From Cryptomeria japonica (lineage: Eukaryota; Streptophyta; Pinopsida; Cupressales; Cupressaceae), in the NCBI RefSeq assembly GCF_030272615.1, contig NC_081406.1, positions 475,808,900 through 475,872,899 on the forward strand: 64,000 nucleotides of DNA. Direction: 5' to 3'. Shown piece after piece: positions 40,901 to 52,799 of this stretch (positions are counted from its first letter, which is position 1; each line of letters starts with the position of its first letter). The position numbers and the translations under genes are program-made. The notes beneath the pieces are model-generated. The model ran no database searches, was not told the origin of the DNA, and worked only from the letters and a program-made list of their open reading frames with translations.

Positions 40901-41442
40901 GTACACACTCTCTTTAATTTGTCTATGCAGTTGTTCTTGGCAACCTTTTCAATCATGTTGATGAAGTAAATGATATCTCAATATAAAATACTAGGATGAC
41001 CAAAAATTAAAAAAATGGTATTACTATGTTTACAGTCATAACTGACAAAGTTTAGAAAGGAAATTTATATGATGCTCCAAAACCATTGTCTTATGCATGA
41101 ATACAAACAAGTATTACCTTGTTTGTAAGATCACCCCCTAATTTTTTTTGAATTTTTTCACAATATAATCAATATATAAACTCGCAATCGTTGTACATAC
41201 TACTGTGATAAAATATTATATAGAAATCATGCATAAATTCATCTGCTGTCATACAGTCTGATTTAGATCAACCTTAACTTTTCTGTTACAAGTTGCTTGG
41301 ATGTTTAATCATTGAAAATTTGACAACATAGTACAAAGAGATGTTATGTGAAACATACAATGGAAATACCTCCAGAACAAGGATGGAAAGTCCTTGCAAA
41401 TCTGCTGTTATCAAACTGTAGAAAATGGCTGCAGCTTTATAT
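40901..41442 (+). other. Intron start with an LTR stub
   Basis: From 41124 about 60 bp (TGTAAGATCACCCCCTAATT and following) resemble the outer end of the H-family LTR, then similarity is lost until a fuller LTR starts at 41443. Otherwise A/T-rich without a gene. Confidence 0.45.
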
Positions 41443-43458
41443 TGTAATATCCCCCTTAATTTTTTCCCAATTTTTTCCACAATTACATTCAACACAAGAC
41501 TTGTTATGGTTAGGAAATGAAAACCAAATGCTGCTGAAAGTAACCCTCCACTTTTAGTTCACCGAGAGCCCAATCTGGGAGGGTGAGAGCATACTGTGTT
41601 GAGGGGATCGTTAGATGCCAATAACTGAAAATGATTACAATCTTTGGACGACAAGCCAGCCCCTTCCGCTTATACAACGGGATATTGAAAACTATGTAAT
41701 CACCTAACGGTAAACCAACCAAGGACAAGTCAAAGAACTGAAGAATGCAATCACTCAACCGCTTGTGCAGCGGGAGGACTAGAAATAGAAATTAATATAA
41801 ACTCCACCGCTTCTTTAGCGGGAGGATAAAATTACAAACTCAAGATAGGCGGCCAAGCCAGCCTCTCTCACTTATGCAGTGGGAGCCAACTAAGAAATTT
41901 GAAAGATAGCTGTTAGTACTACTAACCAGCTTTACAAATTCATTACACGATTTCTGAATATAAGAAATATTACTAATCTAAGATAGGCGGCTGAGCCAGC
42001 CTCTTCCACTTATGCAGTGGGACAACAAAAAGCCAAAATGTTGCTGTTAGTACTACTAACCAGCATTACAATAAATATGAAATTTGATAGTCAAGTGCTG
42101 TTTATGAGCTGACAACTGCAACAACACCTCCAATCATCATCTAACCACCCAATCTAGTCACACTCTCAAAAGCACACCCAGTGACCAACTTTCGAAAATT
42201 TGATATTTATGACAGCAAGCTGGAAATGCATAACCAGCAACACCAAAACATACCAAAATGCTCCTAACTCTTTCAAAACCCACTCAAATCACCCAACAAC
42301 ACACCCAAATTGATAATAAGCATATAACGATTAAGAACCAACAAGAAAACAGCAGCAATATAACCCCAAACACTCAGCACGCAACCCAATGCACTCCCTA
42401 ACAAAAACGTCTATGTTGAAAAGTTCGATTTGCAATTAAAATTTGGAAACTCAATACTAGGGGCTATAAACATACAAATCTTATCGTTGGGAGTATAGAA
42501 ATCTTTAGAGCCAATACCCAGAATCAACAGGAGTCCGCACAAGAAACTAGGAGTGAAAATATGCTTCAGCCATGACGCCAACCAGCAACCCGGAAGCACA
42601 CAAACTTACACCAAAAACAAAAAACCAACTGAAGCAACCATTCCCAATAAGCTCTATCTATTCCTTTGAATGAGAAATAGTCTCTCCGCAGCTAGGTGCT
42701 ATCTCTCAAGCACGAAATTGACATAGGCTAGGAATCTCGCAACTTCGAAGCACAAATCTGGCACCATTCCGGCAGCACTTCATTATACAAATTTTCATGG
42801 ATGCCAAATGAGAGCCCAAGGCCTGTATTTATAACTTTTTGCCAGCCAAATTCAAATTCAAATGCTCTCCAAATGTGCCCAAACCAAATGCCATTCCATT
42901 TCATCCACATTTGGCATTGTATTTCATTTCATTTCCTTGCACAAGTTCGCCCAACTCACATTCACCCAAAATCGCCCTTTTTTAATAAATATAAGTGTCT
43001 TAAAATGAAGTGTAAAGTTGGCGCCCAACTATGACTTTCAAATAAAAAATATTACTAAGGCAATATACTTAGAAAATCGCTCCATTTGCCTTGAGTTATA
43101 ATTTAATTATTAACACCATGACGACCCCCTTGAAGTCATATGCAAATTTCGTCCAAATAGACTTAGGATAAAATTAATATTTTCTCCCCTCCTAAGTCGT
43201 CCATCCATAAAATAATCAAATATCAATACCTCATGCCTAAGGTATTAATATATTAAAAATACCTTCTCCTCAAATACTGATTATTGCCAAATTGAGCTGG
43301 AGACTGAAGTGCTGGAAATCACCAAAACTGAACTGAGTTGGAGCTCTGAACTGAACTACTAAAAATAGTCATCTGAGTGAATACAGGATCCTGCCAAAAT
43401 AATACTGCTAAAAATAGCCATTGAGCTGAGTTGTAGAATCCTTGCCAAAAATAGCATT
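41443..43458 (-). mobile_element. H-related LTR, about 2 kb, right end cut
   Basis: Begins TGTAATATCCCCCTTAATTT and tracks the H LTR (ACACAAGACTTGTTATGGTT, GAAAACCAAATGCTGCTGAA, then hairpins, then TACTAAAAATAGTC words) as a diverged subfamily. It stops without a GGGGACATTACA end where element D begins at about 43459. Assigned to the minus strand by analogy with H. No coding content. Confidence 0.75.
41666..42020. repeat. Hairpin ladder in the H-related LTR
   Basis: CCGCT TATAC AACGG (41666-41680), CCGCT TGTGC AGCGG (41759-41773), CCGCT TCTTT AGCGG (41807-41821), TCACT TATGC AGTGG (41868-41882) and CCACT TATGC AGTGG (42006-42020). Each is 15 bases with a 5-base loop. Stem changes in the middle pair are compensated, loops vary freely. 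Confidence 0.88.
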
Positions 43459-45118
43459 GCCAAAAATAGTTCAAGAGATTCTAGAGCCCCAAGCTCATGT
43501 TCAAGAGATTCTAAAGCGAATTCTACAAGTTCAAAAAACTTGAGTGGACTATCGAGGCGGTTTGAGGGACTAGTAAAACAAGTTATGGACACAGCTATGG
43601 AAATGAAAAATCAGGGGATGACAAAAGAAGCTTTGGACGCTTGTGCCAGGTTAGGCATAAAACTTGATGAAGATGACTTGGCCCATGATGTAACAGAGAA
43701 GGAGCGAGTCTATCCCAGAGACCCCTTCAAAAGGAAAATCTTGTACCAGGGACAAACCATAGAAATCGGAACTTAAGAGCACATGAAAACCCTTTGTACC
43801 AAGAACATGATCATAATCATGGACTAAGTAATTTTGCCCACCATCAAAACCCTCCTCAATATAATCTGTATAAACGGCCCCATCCAGAACAACGGTATAC
43901 TCTATATAATCAATTTGCCCAGTAATCATATTTTCAACCACAGTACAATCAAGCACCCCCTTTCACCCACCCTTACAACAATATAAACCAAGGCCAGTTT
44001 TATGGAGGTCACTTTCAACCAAACCTGGGATATAATTCTTTAGGTGGATTTGGGAACACTGATCAGTATAACGAGTTCGATTTCTCAAGAATTATAGATT
44101 ACCCACACCTTATCTCAAATGATCTGAGAACTGCTATTCCAAAATTTACAGGGAGTGGTGCCATAACAGGGGAAGGACATTGCAATGCATTTGATACTGT
44201 GATAGAAGATTTTGGTTTTCCACTCGAAGTTGTTAAAATGAAATTATTTATGCAGTCACTGATTGAAGATGCAAGAGATTGGTTTAGGGCGTTACTAGAT
44301 GCTTCAATCAGAAGCTTATCAGAATTCAAAAGACTCTTCTTGGAATAGTATGGGGATCAAAACAGCCCTGAATTTACTCTACACGAGATTATGACTATAC
44401 AAAAGTGGCATAATGAATCAGTAATTGAATTTAACAAAAGATTCAATAAAGTGTTGAATAAAATCCCACGACACATGAAGCCATTGAATGAGGTAAGCAT
44501 CCTTCATTATATGAATGCATTTGACAGCAAGACTAACTATGAGATTAGATCAAGGAACCCATCTACCCTTCAAGAGGCCCTAAAGATTACAATCACCATA
44601 GAAAATAACAGAAAAGCTGTTGGCAGAATTGGGAAGAGGGATGGCACAAGGTTGTATAATCCAAAAGCCCATAAACAGAACGAGGAAGACAAATTTGATA
44701 AAGTATTAAGTGCTTTAAAAGACTTATCTATGAAAGTAGGTAAGCCTGATAGATCGTACTTTTATAGACATGATAGACCAAAGCTCCATGATATGCCTTA
44801 CAACACAAATTGGAAAGATGGAAAACCTGAAGTTCCAAAACAAAACTCTAATAGGGATTTACCTGATCCACTTGGCAAAGGAAATTACATGATAGAAGAT
44901 ACTCCTTGGTGTAACGCATGCAATTTACCACATTCTCGGTTAAAATGTGTTGTGGCTCAAAGTTTGCAAAGTGAAGAAGCAACATATGATCAATATGACC
45001 CTAATCAATTAATAAATACAGTGTCATTCAACCTTTTAATGAGGTGAGTGATTATGACTCATCCGAAGATGATTATGAATATGATGTAAATGATTGAAGG
45101 TATAATCATCAATGCTGC
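43459..45118 (+). pseudogene. Element D gag
   Basis: Starts mid-protein. 43540-43776 keeps an N-terminal segment (LVKQVMDTAMEMKNQGMTKE). The gag core is at 44100-44570 (PKFTGSGAITGEGHCNAFDT, FMQSLIEDARDWFRALLDAS, MTIQKWHNESVIEFNKRFNK) with a stop at 44349; ORF 44391-45047 continues to a nucleocapsid-like end with WCNACNLPHSRLKC, a CX2CX3HX4C variant one residue shorter than the usual zinc knuckle. The stretch 43777-44095 is frame-disrupted. Two copies of GTTCAAGAGATTCTA (43458 and 43499) lie at its left edge. Confidence 0.75.
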
Positions 45119-46180
45119 ATGCAACAAGTGTTTTCAGATCATGATGAAGAGGAGGTTCGAAGGTTAAGAAAGATTATGAAAGAAGAACAAGAGGCACTGA
45201 GCATTGCGGCTGTGGCTCAAGCAAGGAGCAACTACAATCTGAGAAACAGAGTTGTGAAACCAGATCAAGGAAAACCTGCAGGATTGTTTATAAAAGAAGG
45301 CAACATGAAAAACAAGTCATCAACCACAGCAGTAGCTAAGCCATAGGATGGAAATGTGGTCAAAACAAAAGAAGACAACACTAAGTTAGTCAAGCCACCG
45401 AGGAATGAACACATTGAGAAGATTGAGTCAAACACCTCATCTTTTGATATCGCTAATGTGTTATCACAAATGAAGGTTTCAGTTCCTCTCTTGGAGATGA
45501 TGAAATTCCCTGAATATAGAGAAGAAACTATGAGGATGATATATGCAGTTCCCAAAAACTCGTATAAGGAACAAAACACTAGGGTCAGACAGAGGAGCAT
45601 AAAGAAGAGGTTGCACCTGTGGTATACTTGGGAACGACAATAACAAAAGATCCTTCGCAAATAGACCCCTTTTATATGACATTAATGATCAACAATAGAT
45701 TGGTAAGAAATTGTATGTTGGACTCTGGAGCCGCTATGAATATCATGCCTTTTGAAATGATGAAAGAATTGGGGATGTGGGTAGACACTACTTATGGAAG
45801 TTGTTATGCCATGGACAATAGGTCTATCCCAGTGGTGGGTGTCCTGAAGAATGTAGAATTCAAAATTGTTGCTTGCCTTGAGGCTTCATACAGAATGGAT
45901 ATAATAGTGGTGGATGTTCCGCCTAACTATGGGATGCTATTGTCTAGACAATGGTCAGGCCTAGTGGGAGGTCATGTTCAACCTGACCTATCATATGCTA
46001 CCATACCAAAGAATGGGAAGGAAGTAAAAGTAGAGAGGGAATCAAGATCCTCTTACATTATTGAAGACATAGACCCTAACCAAATAACCTATTTCTATCA
46101 CTCAGACATGGAGAATTTTACAGTCCAATTGAGAAAGCTTGAGACGCGAAGTGCAGACCCCATTAGCTTTGGTACCCATG
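45119..46180 (+). pseudogene. Element D pre-protease region and aspartic protease
   Basis: 45119-45643 is one frame with one stop (45344-45346); its second half (FDIANVLSQMKVSVPLLEMM) is the helical segment that precedes protease in Tat-like elements. A frameshift leads into ORF 45619-46422, whose protease reads NRLVRNCMLDSGAAMNIMPF with DSGA intact (about 45718-45729) and, as flap and second-strand region, VVDVPPNYGMLLSRQW. In this ORF protease continues directly into the added RNase H without RT between. Confidence 0.82.
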
Positions 46181-46188
46181 AAAGCATG

Positions 46189-46488
46189 GATCAGGTATGG
46201 TGGATGTATTTTGATGGAGCTTGCAGCAAAGAAGGAAATGGAGCTAGAGTTGTTTTTATTTCACCAAAAGGGAGAACATTCAAATATTCATTCCTTTTGT
46301 CATTTGATTGCACCAACAATACAATGGAATATGAGGCTCTCTTGCTAGGACTAAATTTGGCATCCAAATATGGGATAAAGCTCCTTAGTGTTTATGGAGA
46401 TTCAGAATTAATCATTTCATAGGTCAGATCCAAGTATGCCACTAAGAACACTAGGCTAAAGAGATATAGGAATGAAGTTTGGGATACT
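46189..46488 (+). pseudogene. Element D added RNase H (N-terminal part), upstream of RT
   Basis: Cellular/archaeal-type RNase H: MDQVWWMYFDGACSKEGNGA with catalytic Asp at 46213-46215, TNNTMEYEALLLGLNLASKY with Glu at 46327-46329, and LLSVYGDSELIIS with Asp at 46399-46401. One stop follows at 46420. The fold continues after element N at 52800 (IECFDAFSIEWVDRSQNIMA, with the last Asp in MADFLANVA at 52865-52867), giving the complete D-E-D-D set. It degrades the RNA strand of RNA/DNA hybrids. In angiosperm Tat elements such a domain normally follows the original RNase H; here it precedes RT. Confidence 0.88.
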
Positions 46489-47927
46489 TGAAAGATCCCA
46501 GATGGATCCCCTTGCCGATCTGCTGTAGTTTTTAAATAAATAAACTATATTTTCCTGTGTTTCCTTTGATGGTTTTAGAGAATAGACAGAAGTTGCAGAA
46601 GGTTTGTTTATTTTTGTGTTTTTGATAGTTTATCAGCAAGTAATAATTGAAGAACAAGTACATGAAAAGAGTACTGGAAATAAATGTTCATACACAGCCA
46701 AATCAGAATCGTACCAAGCAGATTTCTGATTATTAAATCAAATAATTATCCAGATAGTGATTCCAAACAATTCCAGGAAGATTACAATAACAATGAGTCC
46801 AACCTGGATGAAGAGTGAATACTGTAATCAAGAAGGAGGCTGCGACAAAGATCCAAAGCTCTTACATAGCTTCACATGGGAAGAGAAATGGCTGCAAAGT
46901 ACAGCCGTACGACTGTTAGGTGATGCCAAGCTGAAAACCCCAATCTCCACGTTGAACCCTAACTTTGTTCATTGAATCCTCCAGAAAAGATGTCGTACCA
47001 ACTCTAAGGCACTGAAAACTGAATGCAAGAACCAAATAACCACTGTGCTGGGGGCTACGTCCCAGACAGGCAAGACCCTGGGGTTTTCATCCAAGATTCT
47101 GAATCGCTTTCCAGAGCAAATTCTCCAAATCAAAGATGAAATGTGTAAAAGATGGATGATAATTAGGTTACCATCTCCTTATAACTCCTCCCCTCTAGCT
47201 GGAACCCTAAAAGTGTATGAAAAGTGTGCTTAGGCTTATAAAGTCTTATTTCTCATTTTTAGTCGCCAAGTATAGAGAAAACGCCACTCTTTTAATATAA
47301 AAGAATTCCGTTCATCAAAAGGGTCCCTGACAAATGGGAAACATTTAGAAAAGTTCAAGACCTTTCCAACGAGCTATAACACATGGGCATATGCATCCAG
47401 ATGAAGCCAAAAACCCCTTATTACTCCAAAATGGCTATAAACATAGCCTTATTTATTTAATTAAACGCTAACTTAGGAAATATTTAAATATATTAAAAAT
47501 ATAACCCAAATAGCTTTAGAAGGCTCAAATGACTCCAAAAGCCTGAAACGGAACCTGCCACCTGTCTGTGATTGAAGTCGGAAATCATGGATCCACTGAC
47601 AATCTTGTCCCTAAAATCTAGGGATGCTCCTAGAAACTAGGAAACATACCCAAATCTTCTAAAACTGAAACCAAGGAATAGTCTCGTGGAAACCCAACCC
47701 TGGATACTGTCATAACCTCCTAAATAGTAGGAATAGCCTCCACAAATGTAGGAACTACCTCCTAAAATTAAGGAACTTCTCCAAACTGGTCTACTACTGC
47801 CAGAACACCGAATCCCAAACACTGAATATCCTCACTGAGTCTCTATCCACCACTGTCAGCCTACAAGACCCCATAATAAGCTGACTCACATGTCTCTGCT
47901 AGACAGAGCTAAAGAGGGGACATGACA
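46489..47927 (-). mobile_element. 3' LTR of element N
   Basis: TGAAAGATCCC to GAGGGGACATGACA. Minus-strand TATA GACTTTATAAGCC at about 47245-47233. The ORF runs through the tract on its right into this LTR and stops at 47911-47909. Confidence 0.93.
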
Positions 47928-50900
47928 GTCCTCCCCTCTCGGAGATGCTTGCCCACAAGCAACTGAAACACCAATCCTCCACCATCCCAAATAAGACGTA
48001 AACAAATCATTGCATGTAACTGCTGCTCATCTCTGATATAAACAACATGCAATACCCCGGTCTGGAATTGCTCCTCAAAACACTGAAGCACCTGTGTTGT
48101 CTAATCAACACTGCTTGGGTCCCAGAGCGAAGCATAGCTCCCGTTGAATACCTCAAGTGAGCAATGGAAAACTAAATCATCTCCATAGATCAAATATCCA
48201 TAAATGCCAAGATCACTAGTGTGTTTGTGATCACCAACATGCATAACATCCGTGATAATATCCAATGAATGCCAATCCATGGAAGACCCTCTGTGATCTG
48301 ACCCCATCTGACACAAGTGACACACAACTGCCACACACTGTTGCTGATGTGCTAGAAGATCTAATGCCAACTCACTAGACAATATATAATATTGACTAAA
48401 ATCATCACTATCCAGGCTGGCATCTAAAAATATGTAATCACCAACCAGCAATGAAACAATCACCCTGTCTAGAGAATCAGGTGAAATTGCCACATCAACT
48501 GGCTCAAAGTACTCACTAGGAGTAACATCACATAACTCATCCACGTCAGCTATCTGATGACAATCAACGTGTGGATCAACTGTCGTCCCACTCTGCTCGA
48601 TAAACTAAGATAGATAGTGGGTAAACTCTAGCTCCATCCTCATGAAATTCCGAACATACTGTCCAAGTGTCAACAACTACTGTACACCCACGACTACATC
48701 TATACATTTGAAGTGAAGCAACCCATGTAGGATCCACGAAAGAAAGGTACTACACATGTCTATACCATGATCCCACACAAACCACCTATAGGACATAAAC
48801 TGCTCTTGCTGCTCTCCTCTGATATAAGTGCCATATAATCTTAATATCTGGAGCAACATACTATAATCCCTATAAGATGCTGTATCAAATGAATCAACAC
48901 CTGGATCCCAAATAAAACTAATTCCACATCCATCTGTCATGAAGAGACAATGATAGTAAGAGGCATCCTCGATACGGTGTCTCTCTACAACCACTGTGAA
49001 ACTCTCGCACCTGTGATAACCATCCACCACAACACACCTGCTAATCCATGCATCATCCTTCCCCCATGATCCTGGATGAAGTCTTTGTGTCAAGGAGATG
49101 AAAAACTCTGACGATCGCTGCTCATCATAACGGTTGATTGTTTGCTGATCCCGCAAACAATCCATCCCAAACTACTAGATCAGGTGCCTGCAATCAATAA
49201 CTCTATCCTCTGAAGATGGGAGAGCACTATCACAGCACAGATAGTATAAGTCTCGAACCAACTCACATCTACGAGCCATCCAATCATCTACAATCGGACT
49301 AAAAGAGAAATGAAGTGCACTCCTTGCAAGGTAATCTAAATGGATTCTCGTAGGCTCACTCAATGGCTCTGTGTCATAATCTTGTCCATCAAACTCATCA
49401 TCACTCCCACTGCTCTCAAACCATGAATCCGAAGACAACTCATATGTCTGAGATCCAAAATCCAAAATACACCTCAACTGAGCACTGTGGCTCTCCGGTG
49501 AAACATATTGGTTTCCCTCGTCAGCTGTAAGAGGTGTAAAAGAAGATTTGCTTTCCAGAGAAGGAAACAAGTCAACAGGAGTATCATACTCCCAACCAGC
49601 TGACAAACTGCTAGTCGCCTGTGAAAACAATGATGGAGTAATATCATGAGTCAAATCACAACTCTTTGGTGAATCTAGCAGTGTCATAGTAGAACACTAT
49701 ACTGTATCTGTCGCTGATGATGTTTGTGCCACTCTCAATCTATCAGAAAGCTCCTCCAATCTGGAGTTCGCTTCCTGAAGGGACAACTGGGTATCCTCCC
49801 ATGCAACAACAGTCGCCTCAAGCTCCTGAGAGAGGACATCAACTTCCTCCTCTTCCCTCAACAAAGCACCATAACTAATAAAATCCCTCTAAAGGATATA
49901 ATCTCGGTCAGCCACTAACTGTAAGTACTCATGCTTCAGTACCCAATGGCTCCATAAAGAGCATGAAACTCTGTTAAGGAAAAATCACTGCTGCCCTGCT
50001 CATCAATCATGAGGGTGCTCCAACTATGTGTAGCCAACAACTGGCGAGCGACATCGAAATGCTCAATAACTGTGTCTATACGCCTGTCATCAACCTTGAG
50101 TTATCCAATCAGGTGATGAGGAGTCCGAGAATGTTGGCTCTCCTGTAACTGTACAAACTCAAAATCTACATCGTGGAAAGAAGTTGTCTCTATATCTTGT
50201 ACCTCTCTGTAGTCAACATCGTGTATGCACTCGGCCATGGATACAACCTCATCCAAAGTACTGCTGCTCTGTGCCTCTGAGAACACCACATCCATCAATG
50301 ATGATACTGTTGAAAATGCACTGTCATCACTCTCTTCTGCATCCCATGTGTCCGCACAACCCACTGGCTCACAATCCTGGGGTCTAGTGCTACTAAGAGA
50401 ACGTACTGGGCTGGATTCTAAGGTCTGATCTATAAAATCAGAATCATCATGATATGAGTTCTCAACATTCCAAGCATCGTTGGTACCCGAATTTTGAATA
50501 CCTTAATGTGACAGCCCATTGGCACCATCTTGTACAAGTGTAGACATTAATACTTCAAGCTTATGCAAAAGTACCTCACTGCTGTCATAAAACTCAGAGT
50601 TGCTAACCTCTAAATCAGTTGCCTCTTGGGAAATCCCCTGCACGGAAGGTGAGGACAATTCATTATCCAAAGTTGTCCTAATGTCTCCTTGAGTTGAATC
50701 CACATGTCTAACAAAACCATCACATAAATTCTTGTCCCACTCGTCGGAACTTGAGGGTACCAAAACATTCTTATGTAGAGGTATATTACCCCCAAATGAA
50801 AGTTCTTTGTCCATTCTTGATTCCTGCACCCTTGATTCTTCTTTCCTTCTTTGCCACTGATCTGAACTTGTAGCTACCAAGTTATCTTCGTCTGCTTCGG

Positions 50901-51072
50901 GTACACCCATAAATTGTGTGAAGGAAAGGAGCTCACGTATCATCTTAGGAAGAGAACAATACTGATGATAGCTGCTCATAACTGTATCATTAAATATCTT
51001 GGCAGGAGGCATCCTACTTTTACGTGCTGGAGAAGATGAAACTTTTGAGTGCCCAAATTTAGTTCTAGCCAT
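47909..51072 (-). pseudogene. Element N cargo ORF, function unknown, about 1000 codons
   Basis: Minus strand from ATG 51072 (MARTKFGHSKVSSSPARKSR). Frame A runs 51072 to about 49930 with a few stops; after one frame change, frame B runs from about 49690 to 47909 with a few stops, so an originally continuous protein of about 1000 residues is likely. The N-terminal third is Ser/Glu/Asp-rich with a basic start; the middle has acidic clusters (SSGSDDEFDGQDYDTE); the last third is rich in Asp, His, Tyr and Cys with no metal-binding pattern I can name. No Gag, protease or polymerase motif, and no membrane segment stands out. It may be captured host DNA. Confidence 0.55.
47928..47942 (-). other. Polypurine tract of element N
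   Basis: Minus-strand GAGAGGGGAGGAC immediately before the LTR TG at 47927; the same bases encode REGRT. Confidence 0.75.
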
Positions 51073-51345
51073 GGTATTTACCTGTAACTAAATTGATATC
51101 CCAACGGATCCCGGAGGTCGAAATAAAAGTTTGTTCTCAACAATTTTGGGACTTTGGCCAGCATATTGTCTTACCAGCTGTCAACTGTAAGCATAAATGT
51201 GTAGGCTGACAACTACCTAGTTGCTGATATGAATTATCAAAACCTTTTATCAAATACCTAGATGCTGGAATGAATTATCAAAACTTTTTATCCAGTACCC
51301 AGATGTGACAATTTCTCATAAACCCTATAGGCTGGCAGGATGCAG

Positions 51346-51357
51346 GCTCTTATACCA
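51346..51357 (-). other. Primer-binding site of element N
   Basis: Minus-strand TGGTATAAGAGC, one mismatch from the initiator-Met PBS used by H, 1 bp inside the 5' LTR at 51359. Confidence 0.8.
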
Positions 51358-51358
51358 C

Positions 51359-52799
51359 TGAAAGATCCCAGATGGATCCCCTTGCTAATCTGTTGTAGTT
51401 TTTAAATTAATAATCTATATTTTCCTGTGTTTCCTTTGATGGTTTTAGAGAATAGACAGAAGTTGCAGAAGGTTTGTTTATTTTTGTGTTTTTGATAGTT
51501 TATCAGCAAGTAATAATTGAAGAACAAGTGTACATGAAAAGAGTACTGGAAATAAATGTTCATACACAGCCAAATCAGAATCATACCAAGCAGATTTATG
51601 ATTATTAAATCAAATAATTATCCAGATAGTGATTCCAAACAATTCCAGGAAGATTACAATAACAATGAGTCCAACCTGGATGAAGAGTGAATACTGTAAT
51701 CAAGAAGGAGGCTGCGGCAAAGATCCAAAGCTCTTACATAGCTTCACATGGGAAGAGAAATGGCTGCAAAGTACAACCATACGGCTGTTAGGTGATGCCA
51801 AGCTGAAAACCCCAATCTCCACACTGAACCTTAACTCTGTTCACTGAATCCTCCAAAAAAGATGTCGTACCAACTCTAAGGCACTGAAAACTGAATGCAA
51901 GAACCAAATAACCACTGTGCTGGGGGCTACGTCCCAGACAGGCAAGACCCTGGGGTTTCCGTCCCAGATGCTGAATCGCTCTCCAGAGCAAATTCTCCAA
52001 ATCAAAGATAAAATGTGTAAAAGATGGATGATAATTAGGTTACCATCTCCTTATAACTCGTCCCCTCTAGCTCGAACTCTAAAAGTGTATGAAAATTGCG
52101 CTTAGGCTTATAAAGTCTTATTTCTCATTTTTAGTCGCCAAGTATAGAGAAAACGCCACTTTTTTAATATAAAAGAATTTCGTTCATCAAAAGGGTCCTT
52201 GACAAATGGGAAACATTTAGAAAAGTTCAAGACCTTTCCAACGAGCTATAACACATGGGCATATGAATCCAGATGAAGCCAAAAACCCCTCATTACTCCA
52301 AAATGACTATAAACATAGCCTTATTTATTTAATTAAATGCTAACTTAAGAAATATTTAAATATATTAAAAATATAACCCAAATAGTTGTAGAAGGCTCAA
52401 ATGACTCCAAAACCCTGAAACGGAACCTGCCACCTGTCTGTGACTGAAGTCGGAAATCATGGATCCACTGACAATCTTATCCCTAAAATCTAGGGATGCT
52501 CCTAGAAAGTAGGAAACATACCCAAATCTTCTGAAACTGAAACCAAGGAATAGTCTCATGGAAACCCAACCCTGGATACTGTCATAACCTCCTAAATAGT
52601 AGGAATAGCCTCCACAAATGTAGGAACTACCTCCTAAAATTAAGGAACTGCTCCAAACTGGTCTACTACTGCCAGAACACCGAATCCCAAACAGTGAATA
52701 TCCTCACTGAGTCTCTATCCACCACTGTCAGCGTACAAGACCCCATAATAAGCTGACTCACATGTCTCTGCTAGACAGAGCTAAAGAGGGGACATGACA
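51359..52799 (-). mobile_element. 5' LTR of element N
   Basis: Pairs with 46489-47927; 2 bp longer because of a GT insertion near 51529. Followed by the ATACT duplication. Confidence 0.93.

Larger units (their letters stand above)
46489..52799 (-). mobile_element. Non-autonomous LTR element N with an unknown ORF, 6.3 kb
   Basis: Target duplication ATACT (46484-46488 and 52800-52804); LTRs 46489-47927 and 51359-52799, nearly identical with a 2-bp indel and scattered substitutions; minus-strand PBS and polypurine tract. The 3.4-kb internal region has no gag, protease, RT or integrase motif, but a long minus-strand coding frame of unknown nature whose last residues (LREGRTVMSP) resemble the end of chromoviral pol (FWEGRIVMSP in H). 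It must be mobilised by an autonomous element, presumably a chromovirus with similar LTR ends. Confidence 0.93.

Noticed and set aside
40901-40969. Extension of the last channel exon by 22 codons
   Set aside because: A GT donor follows SEL exactly at 40901, the family continues differently after this point, and the extension is hydrophobic and unlike the family.
45265-45660. Minus-strand ORF of 131 codons with hydrophobic stretches
   Set aside because: It is the complement of the well-supported pre-protease frame of element D.
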